Source: Pannonibacter sp051860505 (GTDB lineage: Bacteria; Pseudomonadota; Alphaproteobacteria; Rhizobiales; Stappiaceae). From it: DNA of 64,000 nucleotides. This document shows positions 1 to 8,753 of the stretch, piece by piece. Location of the stretch: NCBI RefSeq assembly GCF_051860505.1, contig NZ_JBHYDX010000022.1, positions 16,323 through 80,322 on the forward strand, read 5' to 3'. Both the position numbers and the translations under genes were made by a program. Each line of letters opens with the position of its first letter. Within the stretch, counting starts at the first letter, position 1. The notes below the pieces were generated by a model. That model made no database searches, was not told the DNA's origin, and worked only from the letters and a program-made list of their open reading frames with translations.

Positions 1-849
1 GCCGCCAAGCGGCAGCTTGTAGACGCTGCCCGACTGGGCCGCCTTGGTCAGCGACAGGATCGGGTCATTGGCAATCCGCTCCAACCCGAGCTTGGCCTCG
101 AAGCTGTTGAGCAGGATCACGTCCGGGTTCCACTCGGCAATCTGCTCCGGGCTGATGGTAACGCCATTGCCCTCGACAGTCGCCGATGCGTTCTGGCCAC
201 CGGCCAGCTCGATGTACCAGGCATTGTAGTTGCCCTTGGTGCCCGACGCGGTCAGGCCTTCCTGTGCTCGCAGCAGGTAGAGCACCTTCGGCTTCTTGTC
301 GGCCGGAATTGCCTTGGACTTTGCGGCAAGATCGGCCTCAACCCTGGAGCGCCACTCGATCAACTCAGCGATCCGCTCCGGTTTGCCCATCGCCGTTGCG
401 GCCATCGACATGTATTCCCGTGTCTTGGCCTCGGTGCCATAGGAGATCAGCATCGCGGTGAGGCCGGCATTGGTGATCGGATCGACATAGTCCTTGCCAC
501 GCCCTGCCCACTGGATGACGAGGTCAGGCCGCGTGGCGGCGAGTTCCTCAACGTTCGGAATGAAGTTCGGCGCGGTGATGTCGGACGGAATGTCCTTGGC
601 CTCGGGGAAGATCGTGCCGAGGATCCCTTCAACGATGGCCGACTTGGCGGTCGGGTTCATGCCGACCAGCTTCGAGGTCGCGCCGTCAATGGCGATCAAG
701 GTCGAGGCCATCGGGATCGGAATGGAGGCGATGCGGCCAGCTGGCGCCGCAAGCTCCACCGTGCGGCCTTCATGATCGGTGATGACAATCGGTTCAGCCT
801 GGGCCGCCGTGGCCAGAAGGCCAAGCAGCAGAACGCCTGCAATGCGCAT
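1..849 (-). CDS. ABC transporter periplasmic binding protein, iron/corrinoid-complex type (3' end cut by window)
   Basis: The first 283 codons of a gene read leftwards; the stop lies outside the window. The product starts MRIAGVLLLGLLATAAQA, a clean signal peptide with cleavage after residue 18, and continues with the fold typical of the PF01497 (BtuF/FecB/FhuD-like) binding proteins, including a TRPDLVIQW-type 'where it must be' segment and NPDVILLNSF near the end. Such proteins deliver metal chelates (siderophores, haem, corrinoids) to an inner-membrane ABC importer. It is divergent from the riboswitch-controlled btuB gene, so a corrinoid or iron-chelate ligand is plausible. The ligand cannot be decided from sequence. 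The start ATG is at 849-847; no better upstream start exists in frame. Confidence 0.85.
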   Translation of the reverse strand, partial: MRIAGVLLLGLLATAAQAEPIVITDHEGRTVELAAPAGRIASIPIPMASTLIAIDGATSKLVGMNPTAKSAIVEGILGTIFPEAKDIPSDITAPNFIPNVEELAATRPDLVIQWAGRGKDYVDPITNAGLTAMLISYGTEAKTREYMSMAATAMGKPERIAELIEWRSRVEADLAAKSKAIPADKKPKVLYLLRAQEGLTASGTKGNYNAWYIELAGGQNASATVEGNGVTISPEQIAEWNPDVILLNSFEAKLGLERIANDPILSLTKAAQSGSVYKLPLGG

Positions 850-1029
850 GATCTTGCTCTCTCATGTAACTGCGGGCCTGGCTGTTGGCTAACGCCCCTT
901 TCGAGGTCTTGTCTAAAATTTATGAGTTTTAAAATCAAGTATTAATAGGCCTTGCGTCCCATTCTTTAGGGGGACCCGCCGCGTGCAACCTTGACAGGCG
1001 GCACAAGCGACCTGCATGTTGCGCTGCGA

Positions 1030-1215
1030 ACGTGGTTCCGTCGGTGGACGGATGAAAAGGGAACACGGTGAGGCGTACCCAACAGGGACCGAAACCGTGG
1101 CTGCCCCCGCAACTGTGAACGGAGAGTGCGTGTCCACTCATGCCACTGGGAGGCCCAAGGCCCGATCCCGGGAAGGCGGACACACACGGCGACCCGTGAG
1201 CCAGGAGACCTGCCG
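1030..1215 (+). ncRNA. Cobalamin riboswitch
   Basis: The leader of btuB carries the conserved order of cobalamin riboswitch elements: GGTTCC (about 1034), GATGAAAAGGGAACACGGTG (1051-1070), CCGTGGCTGCCCCCGCAACTGT (about 1096-1117), a CACTGGG...GGGAAGGCGG pairing segment, and the hallmark B12 box AGCCAGGAGACCTGCC at 1199-1214. About 170 bases separate the box from the btuB start and would hold the expression platform. Binding of adenosyl- or other cobalamins normally shuts down the downstream uptake genes. Confidence 0.96.
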
Positions 1216-1387
1216 CGCTCAGTCACCCGGCCTTCGATACGGGGTGTGTCGAGGCGCGGTTTCCCGTTGAGGTGACACCCAAACCTTGCCGTCTTTCCGG
1301 CGGGCGCTGAACCGCGTCCGCTTGCAAGGCGGTGCGTCGTCTTATGCTGGCGCGGGCCTCGCCCGCCGCCAAACGCGGGTGTTTGTC

Positions 1388-3346
1388 ATGAAGAACCGGT
1401 TCACCACCGGCATTGCCCTGCCGTGCCTTCTGGCCGGCGGTCTTGTTCCTGCCCTGTCTCTCCCCCTTGCCGCACCAGCCGCATCCGAACCGGAACAACT
1501 GGACACGATCGTCATCAGCGCTGGCCGCACGCCACTTGCGGCGGAAAAGGTCGGGCGTGCCTCGACCGTGATCACCGGCGCGAGCCTCGAAAAGTCGCAG
1601 GTCCGCTATGTCGCCGATGCGCTGCGCCAGGTGCCCGGCGTCGCTGTTTCCCGTACGGGATCCTTCGGCGGCCTCACCCAGATCCGCCTGCGTGGATCAG
1701 AATCCAACCATGTGCTGGTGCTCATCGACGGAGTAGAGGTCGCCTCAGCCTCTTCCGGTGAATTCGATTTTGGCAGCATGCAGGTCGCCGACATCGACCG
1801 GATCGAGGTCCTGCGCGGGCCGCAGGGTGCGCTCTACGGTTCGAATGCCGCTTCGGGAGTGATCCACATCATCACCAAGGGTGGCCTGCGCAACGGCTAC
1901 CGGGTCACCGGGCGCAGCGAGGTCGGTACCGACAAGACGGTCTTGACCGACCTGCTGGTCCAGGGCGGCAATGACCGCATCGACGGGGCCTTCTCGGCGG
2001 CGCTACGCCGGACCGATGGCTTCAATATCTCCGACTACGGCAAGGAGAAGGACGGCGACCGCAACATGACCTTGAACGGCAAGGTCCGGGCCGACCTGAC
2101 CGACACTCTGGTGCTTGACGCCAACCTGCGCTTCGTCAACCGCAAGTCGGACACCGACGACCAGGACTTCGCCTATCCGGACCGCCCGACGCAGGGCCAG
2201 GTGATCGACACCTACAGCCACAACAAGACACGGGAGGTCTATGGTGGCGCGGGGCTGACATGGTCCCTGTTCGATGACCTGTTCGTGCAGCGGGCCAGGG
2301 TTGAATACACCGACCTGCATCGGCGCGGCCTCAATTCGAACAACCGCAACGGCAATGACGACAATCGCCTGCACCTCAGCTACCAGGGCACGCTTGCCTT
2401 CCAGACCGAGAGCTTTCTTCAGGCAGCCCACAGCCTGACCGGTGCCATCGAGTGGGAGCGGGAAAGCTACAAGAACGCCTATCCGGGCAGTCCTGACCAG
2501 GGCCGCCGGCAGCAGCGCGACCTGTCCGGCTATGTCGGGGAATACCGGCTGGAACTGATGGAGCGGATCTTCCTGTCCGGCGCCTTGCGCTATGACCGGA
2601 ACGAGAAGTTCAAGGACACCCTTACCTACAATGCCAGCGCGGCCTATCTGCATCAGGAGACCGGCACCCGGCTGCACGCCTCGATCGGCACCGGAGTTAC
2701 CAATCCGACCTTTTATGAGCAGTTCGGCTTCCAGCCCTCCCGCTTCGTCGGCAATCCGAACCTGACGCCGGAAGAGAACTTCGGCTGGGATATCGGCATT
2801 GAACAGAAGTTCCTCGACGAGCGGCTGACCGTCGACGTAACCTATTTCCGCGAACGGCTGACGGACGAGATCCAGACGCGGTACCTTCCCGGCTTCGCTT
2901 CGACACCCTACAACCTCCAAGGAACCAGCAAGCGCCAGGGCGTCGAAATCTCGGCCAGTGCGGAGATCCTCGACGGGCTCACCGGTCGCGCGTCCTACAC
3001 CTATCTCGACGCCCGCGAGCCGAACGGCCAGAAGGAAGTGCGCCGGCCGATGCACAGCGGCTCTGCGGGGCTGCAGTACACGTTCCTCGACGGCCGGGCC
3101 TCCGCGTTCGTGGACGCCGTCTACAACGGGCAACAGATGGACAGCGAGTGGGTGAACGCCACGCCGCGGACACGCGTAAAGCTTGACGACTATGTCCTCG
3201 TCAACCTCGGCGCCGACTATAAGCTCAACGACAACTTCACGCTCTACGGCCGGGTCGAGAACGCCTTAGACCAGAACTACGAGGAGGTCTACGGCTACAA
3301 CACGCAGGGCACGACCGCCTTCGTCGGCGTCAAGGGCACCTTCTGA
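1388..3346 (+). CDS. btuB: TonB-dependent vitamin B12/corrinoid outer-membrane receptor
   Basis: 652-residue outer-membrane receptor. The chosen ATG (1388) begins MKNRFTTGIALPCLLAGG, a signal peptide ending near residue 28; the longer upstream frame overlaps the riboswitch platform and is not used. A TonB box (LDTIVISAGR) follows, then the plug domain with LRGSESNHVLVLIDGVEV and RGPQGALYGSNAASGVIHI, and a 22-strand-type barrel ending in an aromatic residue (VKGTF). Control by the cobalamin riboswitch 170 bases upstream and the btuFCD-like genes downstream identify the cargo as a corrinoid with good confidence. It probably uses proton-motive force relayed by TonB-ExbBD, which are not in the window. 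Confidence 0.93.
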   Translation: MKNRFTTGIALPCLLAGGLVPALSLPLAAPAASEPEQLDTIVISAGRTPLAAEKVGRASTVITGASLEKSQVRYVADALRQVPGVAVSRTGSFGGLTQIRLRGSESNHVLVLIDGVEVASASSGEFDFGSMQVADIDRIEVLRGPQGALYGSNAASGVIHIITKGGLRNGYRVTGRSEVGTDKTVLTDLLVQGGNDRIDGAFSAALRRTDGFNISDYGKEKDGDRNMTLNGKVRADLTDTLVLDANLRFVNRKSDTDDQDFAYPDRPTQGQVIDTYSHNKTREVYGGAGLTWSLFDDLFVQRARVEYTDLHRRGLNSNNRNGNDDNRLHLSYQGTLAFQTESFLQAAHSLTGAIEWERESYKNAYPGSPDQGRRQQRDLSGYVGEYRLELMERIFLSGALRYDRNEKFKDTLTYNASAAYLHQETGTRLHASIGTGVTNPTFYEQFGFQPSRFVGNPNLTPEENFGWDIGIEQKFLDERLTVDVTYFRERLTDEIQTRYLPGFASTPYNLQGTSKRQGVEISASAEILDGLTGRASYTYLDAREPNGQKEVRRPMHSGSAGLQYTFLDGRASAFVDAVYNGQQMDSEWVNATPRTRVKLDDYVLVNLGADYKLNDNFTLYGRVENALDQNYEEVYGYNTQGTTAFVGVKGTF

Positions 3347-3357
3347 GGAGATCGCAT

Positions 3358-3984
3358 ATGACCATGACCGCTGACCCGCACGTCTCGCCCCTTTCTCTGC
3401 CCGTCGCGGGGCCCGAACCGACGGATGTGCGCCGCAACCCCGACGGCACGACCGCCCGGGAGATCTGGGACATCCCGGCGACGCAGGAGGTGCTCGAGCC
3501 CCTGCTGCGCGAGATCTTCGAAGAGCACTGGCAGGGCATCCGGTTCGGCCCGATCATCGAAGGGGCGGCTTATGAATGGAAGTGCCCCGGCGCTCCGGTG
3601 AAGATCAGCCTATTCGATGCCTATCTGACGGTGATGTTCGCCAATGGCGGGCACTTTCACCTGTGCATTGGCGAGAACATGGGCTCGCCGAAGTTCCCGA
3701 CACCGGAGGATAAACGCCGGCATCGCAAGCCGTCGCGCGCGTCGTTCTTCCGTAGCTTCGGCCGCGATGGCAAGCCGGTGAGCTGGGGCTTCGAGATGGT
3801 CAATGGAGCGGGCGAACCGATGATCTCGGTGTTCCTGCCCAATCCCTTCATCGAAGACAACGACAGCCTGTCCGAGACCCCTGACTTCTCGCGTCTTGCA
3901 AGCTGGCGCGCGCTGTCTGCCCGCTGGCTGGGCCGGCCGGAGGAGGCCCAGGACGCCGAGGGCAAGGGCTTCCGCCAGTCATGA
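3358..3984 (+). CDS. Conserved hypothetical protein in the B12-uptake operon
   Basis: 208-residue cytoplasmic-looking protein with no signal peptide or membrane segment. A GAGGAG ribosome site lies just before ATG 3358, and the 3' end overlaps the next gene by ATGA, so it is translated with the btuB-btuFCD operon. I do not recognise a catalytic family. Visible features are a mid-protein stretch with many aromatic and His/Cys residues (GGHFHLCIGENMG, about 100-112), a basic patch KRRHRKPSRASFFRSFGRDG, and a Pro-rich N-terminus. The position suggests a corrinoid-handling or regulatory accessory role, but this is inference from neighbourhood only. Confidence 0.8.
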   Translation: MTMTADPHVSPLSLPVAGPEPTDVRRNPDGTTAREIWDIPATQEVLEPLLREIFEEHWQGIRFGPIIEGAAYEWKCPGAPVKISLFDAYLTVMFANGGHFHLCIGENMGSPKFPTPEDKRRHRKPSRASFFRSFGRDGKPVSWGFEMVNGAGEPMISVFLPNPFIEDNDSLSETPDFSRLASWRALSARWLGRPEEAQDAEGKGFRQS

Positions 3985-4889
3985 GACAGCTGCGCCATCT
4001 GACGGTCGCGGTCCTGGCCCTGCTGATGCCCTTCGTCTCGGCAGGAGCCATGGCCGAAGCCCCCCCTGGCCCGAACCCGCCGGGTCAGGGGGGGCTTCGG
4101 GTTGTCTCGATGAACCTGTGTACCGACCAGCTGGCGCTGCTGATCGCGCGGCCAGGGCAGCTCGTGTCCGTGTCGCGTCTGGCGACGCGCGCGGACATGG
4201 CGGTCGTCAGCGATCTGGTCACGCCGGACATGAAGACCAACCACGGGCTGGCAGAGGAAATCATCCGTTTGGAACCGGATCTGGTGCTGGCCGGCATCTA
4301 CACGACCCGGGCAACGGTGCAGCTGTTGAAGCGGCTGGGGACGCGGGTCGAGGAATTCACGCCGGAAGCCAGTTTCGAGGATCTCAAGGCCAACATCCGC
4401 CGCATGGCGGACCTGCTTGGCAACAAGGACAGGGGCGAAGCGCTGGTCACTGCCTTTGAGGCGGAACTGGCGAAGACGCCCTCCCACTGGAGCACAGGCG
4501 AGGCTCCTGTTGTCGGGTCCTACGCGACCAACACCTACACCGCCGGCGCGGGAACCCTGGAAAACCAGATCGTGCGTGCCGCGGGCCTGCGGCATCTGGG
4601 GGAAGAATTGGGCATCACGGGATCGCGGCGCGTGCCACTGGAGCGGCTGCTTCTGGCAGATCCTGACTTTGTGATGATCTCGCCGCGCTTCGTGAACAAC
4701 CCGGCCCGGGCGGCCGAGATCCTGCGTCATCCGGCTCTCGACCTGCGCTTGCCCAACGAGCGGCGGATCGCGGCGGACGTGCGCTATTCGATCTGCGGCG
4801 CCCCCTTCACCGCTGAGGCCGTCACCCGGCTGCGTCGGGCTGTCGAGGGAACAGACCCCACTCCGGACGAAAGCAGCGCCAGACCATGA
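3981..4889 (+). CDS. btuF: Corrinoid ABC importer, periplasmic binding protein
   Basis: 302 residues; N-terminal signal peptide (MRQLRHLTVAVLALLMPFVSAGAMA) followed by a PF01497 binding-protein domain with RVVSMNLCTDQLALLIA at its start and RLEPDLVLAGIYTTRATVQLL, the usual BtuF-like pattern. It overlaps the preceding gene and the following permease gene by four bases each (ATGA), so it is translationally coupled to both. It would capture the corrinoid released by BtuB in the periplasm and hand it to the membrane permease. The assignment to corrinoid rather than another chelate rests on the riboswitch and btuB context. Confidence 0.85.
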   Translation: MRQLRHLTVAVLALLMPFVSAGAMAEAPPGPNPPGQGGLRVVSMNLCTDQLALLIARPGQLVSVSRLATRADMAVVSDLVTPDMKTNHGLAEEIIRLEPDLVLAGIYTTRATVQLLKRLGTRVEEFTPEASFEDLKANIRRMADLLGNKDRGEALVTAFEAELAKTPSHWSTGEAPVVGSYATNTYTAGAGTLENQIVRAAGLRHLGEELGITGSRRVPLERLLLADPDFVMISPRFVNNPARAAEILRHPALDLRLPNERRIAADVRYSICGAPFTAEAVTRLRRAVEGTDPTPDESSARP

Positions 4890-5893
4890 CCGATCATTTT
4901 TCGCGCCATCCGATGCAACTGGCCGGGCTGCTGGCGCTTCTATGCCTCAGCCTGTTCGGCCTATCGCTGGCCTTGGGGGAAGTCTGGCTCAACCCGTTCC
5001 GGCTGCTGATGCCTGCCGGTTCAGATACGCAGACGGTCGACGCTGTCATCCTGCGCGAAATCCGCCTGCCGCGTGCCGTTCTGGCGGCGGCAATCGGTGC
5101 TATTCTTGGTCTCGCCGGCGCAGTGTTGCAGGGACTCCTGCGCAATCCGCTGGCCGAACCGGGACTTATCGGCGTGTCGGCAACCGCCTCGCTGGGCGCT
5201 GTCATCGCCATCTACAGCGGCGCCTCGGCACTGTTCGGTCTTGCCCTGCCGCTCAGCGCGCTGGCGGGCGCGCTGGTCGCTGTCGTGCTGCTGCAGGCCC
5301 TGGCGGGCCGCTCCGGCGACAGGCTGGTGCTGATCCTCGCGGGCGTTGCGATTTCGTCGCTGGCAGGTGCTCTCACATCGCTGGTGCTGAACCTGTCCGA
5401 CAACCCCTTCGCCGCCATGGAGATCGTGTTCTGGCTGATGGGATCGCTGACGGATCGCAGTCTGCTGCATGTCGGGCTGGCCCTGCCCTTTATCGTCGTC
5501 GGACTGGCGCTGCTTTTGTCCTGCCAGCGCGGGCTGGAGGCGCTGTCGCTCGGCGACGATGTGGCGGCGAGCCTTGGCATCAACCTCAACGGCCTGCGCC
5601 GCCGGGCGGTTCTCGGCACCGCCATCGGGGTGGGGGCGGCAACGGCCGTGAGCGGGGCAATCGGCTTCGTCGGCCTGATCGTGCCGCATCTGCTGCGGCC
5701 GCTGACCGATCACCGGCCTGGCCGCCTCCTGTGGGCAAGCGCTCTGGGCGGGGCGGCCTTCCTGCTGGCCGCAGACTGTCTGGCCCGGGTGATCTTGCCG
5801 GACAGGGACCTGAAGCTCGGCGTCATCACGGCAACGCTGGGCGCTCCCTTTTTCCTCTGGCTGCTGGTCCGCCTCAGAAAGGACGCCGAATGA
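4886..5893 (+). CDS. btuC: Corrinoid ABC importer, FecCD/BtuC-type permease
   Basis: 335-residue polytopic protein of the FecCD family (usual length about 330), with around ten hydrophobic segments. Characteristic stretches include LREIRLPRAVLAAAIGAILG near residue 55, GAVLQGLLRNPLAEPGLIGV, and GFVGLIVPHLLRPLTDHRPGR, the cytoplasmic coupling region in this family. It overlaps btuF upstream and the ATPase gene downstream by four bases. Its role is the inner-membrane channel for the corrinoid brought by the BtuF-like protein. Confidence 0.9.
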   Translation: MTDHFSRHPMQLAGLLALLCLSLFGLSLALGEVWLNPFRLLMPAGSDTQTVDAVILREIRLPRAVLAAAIGAILGLAGAVLQGLLRNPLAEPGLIGVSATASLGAVIAIYSGASALFGLALPLSALAGALVAVVLLQALAGRSGDRLVLILAGVAISSLAGALTSLVLNLSDNPFAAMEIVFWLMGSLTDRSLLHVGLALPFIVVGLALLLSCQRGLEALSLGDDVAASLGINLNGLRRRAVLGTAIGVGAATAVSGAIGFVGLIVPHLLRPLTDHRPGRLLWASALGGAAFLLAADCLARVILPDRDLKLGVITATLGAPFFLWLLVRLRKDAE

Positions 5894-6705
5894 ACAGCCA
5901 CGCCTTCCCAGGACTTCTGGTCCAGAACCTGACATTGAAACGCGGCGACAAGACCGTCGTTCAGGATGTCAGCCTCACCCTGCCCCGCCCTGAACTGGTT
6001 GGCCTCATCGGACCGAACGGCGCCGGCAAGTCGAGCCTTCTCAAGGCCCTGGCCGGGCTTGGTCCGCGTGGCAGAGACATCAGGTGGCAAGGGCGGCCAT
6101 TGGCGCAGATGACGTCCGCCGAACGCGGCCGGACCCTCGCCTTCCTGCCGCAGGAGCGCAGTGTTGTCTGGCCGCTGCGGTGCCGCGATGTGGTCGGGCT
6201 CGGCCGTATGCCGCATCAGGCGGGAGGGCTCGGCTTCATTCGTCCGGCGCCGTCTTTCGAGGACCTGAGAATTGTAGAAGAAACCATGCGCCGGATGGAC
6301 GTTCAGGCCTTCGCCGACCGGCCCTTCAACCGCCTGTCCGGCGGCGAACAGGCGCGCGTGCTGATTGCCCGCCTGCTGGCACAGGATCCGCGCCTGATCC
6401 TGGCCGACGAGCCCTGCAATGGCCTCGATCCGGAGCATCAGCTCGCCCTCATGGAGTGCTTCCGCGATCTGGTCAGCGACGGTGTGAGCGTTGTGGTGTC
6501 GCTGCACGACCTGACGCTGGCCAGCGCCTGGTGCGACCGTCTCCTGCTGCTCGACAAGGGAATGCTTGTTGCTGACGGCCCTCCTGCGGAGGTTCTGGCA
6601 CCGGACCGGATGGCCGCGACGTACAACATCCGCATTGGCCATTTGCCAAACGATCGCCGCCAATTGGTCGTACCGATCGCGCGGCTCTGCCAGCCGGAAG
6701 GTTGA
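5890..6705 (+). CDS. btuD: Corrinoid ABC importer, ATP-binding protein
   Basis: 271-residue ABC ATPase. The start ATG at 5890 overlaps the permease stop; a much longer in-frame stretch upstream is only a shadow of the permease gene. Walker A GPNGAGKS (about residues 41-48), signature LSGGEQ, Walker B LILADEP and the switch His (SLHDLTLA) are all intact. It energises the BtuC-like permease and completes the riboswitch-controlled operon btuB-hypothetical-btuF-btuC-btuD. No terminator is obvious directly after the stop. Confidence 0.9.
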   Translation: MNSHAFPGLLVQNLTLKRGDKTVVQDVSLTLPRPELVGLIGPNGAGKSSLLKALAGLGPRGRDIRWQGRPLAQMTSAERGRTLAFLPQERSVVWPLRCRDVVGLGRMPHQAGGLGFIRPAPSFEDLRIVEETMRRMDVQAFADRPFNRLSGGEQARVLIARLLAQDPRLILADEPCNGLDPEHQLALMECFRDLVSDGVSVVVSLHDLTLASAWCDRLLLLDKGMLVADGPPAEVLAPDRMAATYNIRIGHLPNDRRQLVVPIARLCQPEG

Positions 6706-6741
6706 GCCGCAAGCCACACCCGGCACCGCCACTTCATCAAA

Positions 6742-6759
6742 TGTCAATTGCATTTGACA
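6742..6759. promoter_or_regulatory. Palindromic operator TGTCAA-N6-TTGACA upstream of the transketolase/RLP operon
   Basis: A perfect 6+6 inverted repeat with a 6-base spacer, 61 bases before the start of the split transketolase. The same half-sites and the same spacing occur at 14457-14474, between the sugar-transport and mtnK operons. Two exact copies at exactly the two promoter regions of one metabolic cluster strongly suggest the binding site of its local regulator, most likely the SorC-family protein at 17078-18055. Confidence 0.7.
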
Positions 6760-6820
6760 ATTGTGCCATTCGCCCGTCATAACCTCAGGGAACCAACTTC
6801 CAGAGGGGACGGAGACGGCT

Positions 6821-7750
6821 GTGAAGAACGTCAAGACGACCGAGGAGATCGCGCTCGGCATCCGCAGGCGGGTGTTCGAGCATTGCATGCGCAACAATGG
6901 CGGCTACCTGAGCCAGGCTTGCTCAGCGGCCGAGCAGTTGGCCTTTCTCTACAACGAGGCGCTGAAGCTCGGCGATCCGACCCTGCCGATGATCCCGCCC
7001 CCGTTCGGCGGTGTTCCCTCCGCAGAGAACACGACCTATGTGACCGGCGCTGGCTACAATGGCCCGTTCGAGCCGCAGTATGACCGGCTGTTCATCGCCC
7101 CGGCGCATTACGCCCTCGTCGCCTATGCCACGCTGATCGAGGTCGGCCGCATGGCCCCCGAAGGCCTGGAGATGTTCAACCAGGATGGGTCTTCGGTCGA
7201 GATGATCGGCGCGGAGCACAGCCCGGGCATGGAAGTGCACAACGGCACGCTGGGCATCGGCCTGTCGACGGGCGCCGGCCTTGCCTGGGGCCGCAAGCGC
7301 CGCGGCGAAAGCGGCGAGGTCTGCGTGTTCATGTCCGACGGCGAAGTGCAGGAAGGCCAGACCTGGGAGGCCGTGCAGGCCGCCGCGCACCATGGCATCG
7401 ACAATGTCTGGGCGATCATGGACGTCAACCGCCAGCAGTGCGACGGCGCCATGGACAGCGTCATGACCGTCGGCGACATCGCCACCAAGCTGCGCAACTT
7501 CGGCGCGGTCGTGGCCGAGATCGACGCCCATGACCTCACCGCCATGCGCCAGGCCAAGGCGACCCCGCATGAAGGCCAGCCACTGATTATCCTGGCCAAC
7601 TCCTCGCCAACCAAGGGCATGGAGTTCCTGATGCGCCGCTTCCCGCGCCTGCACTATGTCCGCTTCAAGTCGGACACCGAGCGCGCGGAGATGAACATCG
7701 CCATCGCCGCCGAACTGGGCATCGAGCCGATCAAGCTGGGGGAACACTGA
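6821..7750 (+). CDS. Transketolase-like enzyme, N-terminal (thiamine diphosphate-binding) subunit
   Basis: 309 residues starting at GTG 6821, which has GGAG six bases upstream; the longer frame would run over the promoter region. It matches the N-terminal half of transketolase: HSPGMEVHNGTLGIGLSTGA (about 133-152) and the ThDP/metal motif SDGEVQEGQTWEA (172-184) with DVN at 201-203. Split transketolases made of two polypeptides are known, including apulose-4-phosphate transketolase in apiose catabolism. It is followed after one base by the C-terminal half. With the RLP and kinase genes nearby, the heterodimer probably cleaves or builds a ketose phosphate specific to this pathway rather than serving the pentose-phosphate cycle. 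Confidence 0.88.
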   Translation: MKNVKTTEEIALGIRRRVFEHCMRNNGGYLSQACSAAEQLAFLYNEALKLGDPTLPMIPPPFGGVPSAENTTYVTGAGYNGPFEPQYDRLFIAPAHYALVAYATLIEVGRMAPEGLEMFNQDGSSVEMIGAEHSPGMEVHNGTLGIGLSTGAGLAWGRKRRGESGEVCVFMSDGEVQEGQTWEAVQAAAHHGIDNVWAIMDVNRQQCDGAMDSVMTVGDIATKLRNFGAVVAEIDAHDLTAMRQAKATPHEGQPLIILANSSPTKGMEFLMRRFPRLHYVRFKSDTERAEMNIAIAAELGIEPIKLGEH

Positions 7751-7751
7751 G

Positions 7752-8753
7752 ATGGAAATGGTCAACCGCCCCTACGCGGCCGCCTTCGAGAGCTACGCGG
7801 TCAAGAACCCGGAGGTGCTGTGCCTCTCCGCCGACCTGACCTCGAGCTGCGAGATCGACGGCTTCCGTGACCGGCATCCCGAGCAGTTCCTGTCCATGGG
7901 CATGGCCGAGCAGAACATGCTGTCCTTCGCCGGCGGCCTTGGCCTCGCCGGCTTCCGGCCGTTCATCCATACGTTCGGCGTGTTCCTGTATCGCCGGCCC
8001 TATGACCAGCTGATGGCCTCCATCGCCTATCCGCGCCGCAAGGTGCGGCTGATGGGCTTCCTGCCGGGTATCACCACGCCGGGCGGCATGACGCACCAGG
8101 CCATCGAGGACATCTCGGTGATGCGCACCATCCCGAACATGACGGTGCTTGAAACCGGCGATGCGACCGAGGTTGAAGGCATCGTCGAGGCCGCGGACAG
8201 CATCGACGGCCCGGTCTATGCCCGCGTGCTGCGCGGCTCCGTCCCGCGCCTGTTCAAGGATCCGATGAAGGTCGGCGAGCTGCGCGTCCTGTCCGAGGGC
8301 AGCGACGTGCTGGTGATCACCGCCGGCATCACCACGGAAGAGGCCATGCGCGCCGGTGGCGCCCTCGCCAAGGTCGGCGTCTCCGTCCGCCACCTGCATC
8401 TGAACACGCTGAAGCCGTTCGACGCCAAGGCAATCCTCGACCACGCCGCCAGCGTCCGCTACGGCGTGATCACGCTGGAAAACCACCTGATCGCCGGCGG
8501 TATCGGATCGATGACGGCGGAAGCGATGGCCGACGCGGGCATGAGCCGCCGCCTGATCCGGCTGGGCCTCAAGGACACCTATGCCCATGGCGGCTCCAAG
8601 CCCTATCTGATGCGCTACTACGGTCTCGACGCCATGGCCCTGGTCAAGGCCATCGAGGACCTGACAGGCCAGAAAACCGGAATCGACGAGGACGCCCTCG
8701 ACAGCGTGCGCGTCGACGCCGTGCATTCCGCCGTGAAGGCAGAGGCGCTCTGA
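7752..8753 (+). CDS. Transketolase-like enzyme, C-terminal (pyrimidine-binding) subunit
   Basis: 333 residues matching the pyrimidine-binding and C-terminal domains of transketolase/DXS-like enzymes. The conserved Glu that activates thiamine diphosphate is seen in SMGMAEQNM (E53). The region TPGGMTHQAIEDISVMRTIPNM (about 113-134) is typical, and the C-terminal third carries VRHLHLNTLKPFD. It starts one base after the N-terminal subunit and ends in a TGATG overlap with the RLP gene, so the three are co-translated. Substrate unknown; 1-deoxy-xylulose-5-phosphate synthase-like chemistry is an alternative that the split arrangement makes less likely. Confidence 0.88.
   Translation: MEMVNRPYAAAFESYAVKNPEVLCLSADLTSSCEIDGFRDRHPEQFLSMGMAEQNMLSFAGGLGLAGFRPFIHTFGVFLYRRPYDQLMASIAYPRRKVRLMGFLPGITTPGGMTHQAIEDISVMRTIPNMTVLETGDATEVEGIVEAADSIDGPVYARVLRGSVPRLFKDPMKVGELRVLSEGSDVLVITAGITTEEAMRAGGALAKVGVSVRHLHLNTLKPFDAKAILDHAASVRYGVITLENHLIAGGIGSMTAEAMADAGMSRRLIRLGLKDTYAHGGSKPYLMRYYGLDAMALVKAIEDLTGQKTGIDEDALDSVRVDAVHSAVKAEAL

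Noticed and set aside
2003..3133. 376-codon minus-strand open frame
   Set aside because: Antisense shadow of btuB.
4942..5889. Upstream extension of the btuD frame
   Set aside because: Overlaps the btuC gene; the ATPase domain begins at ATG 5890, coupled to the btuC stop.
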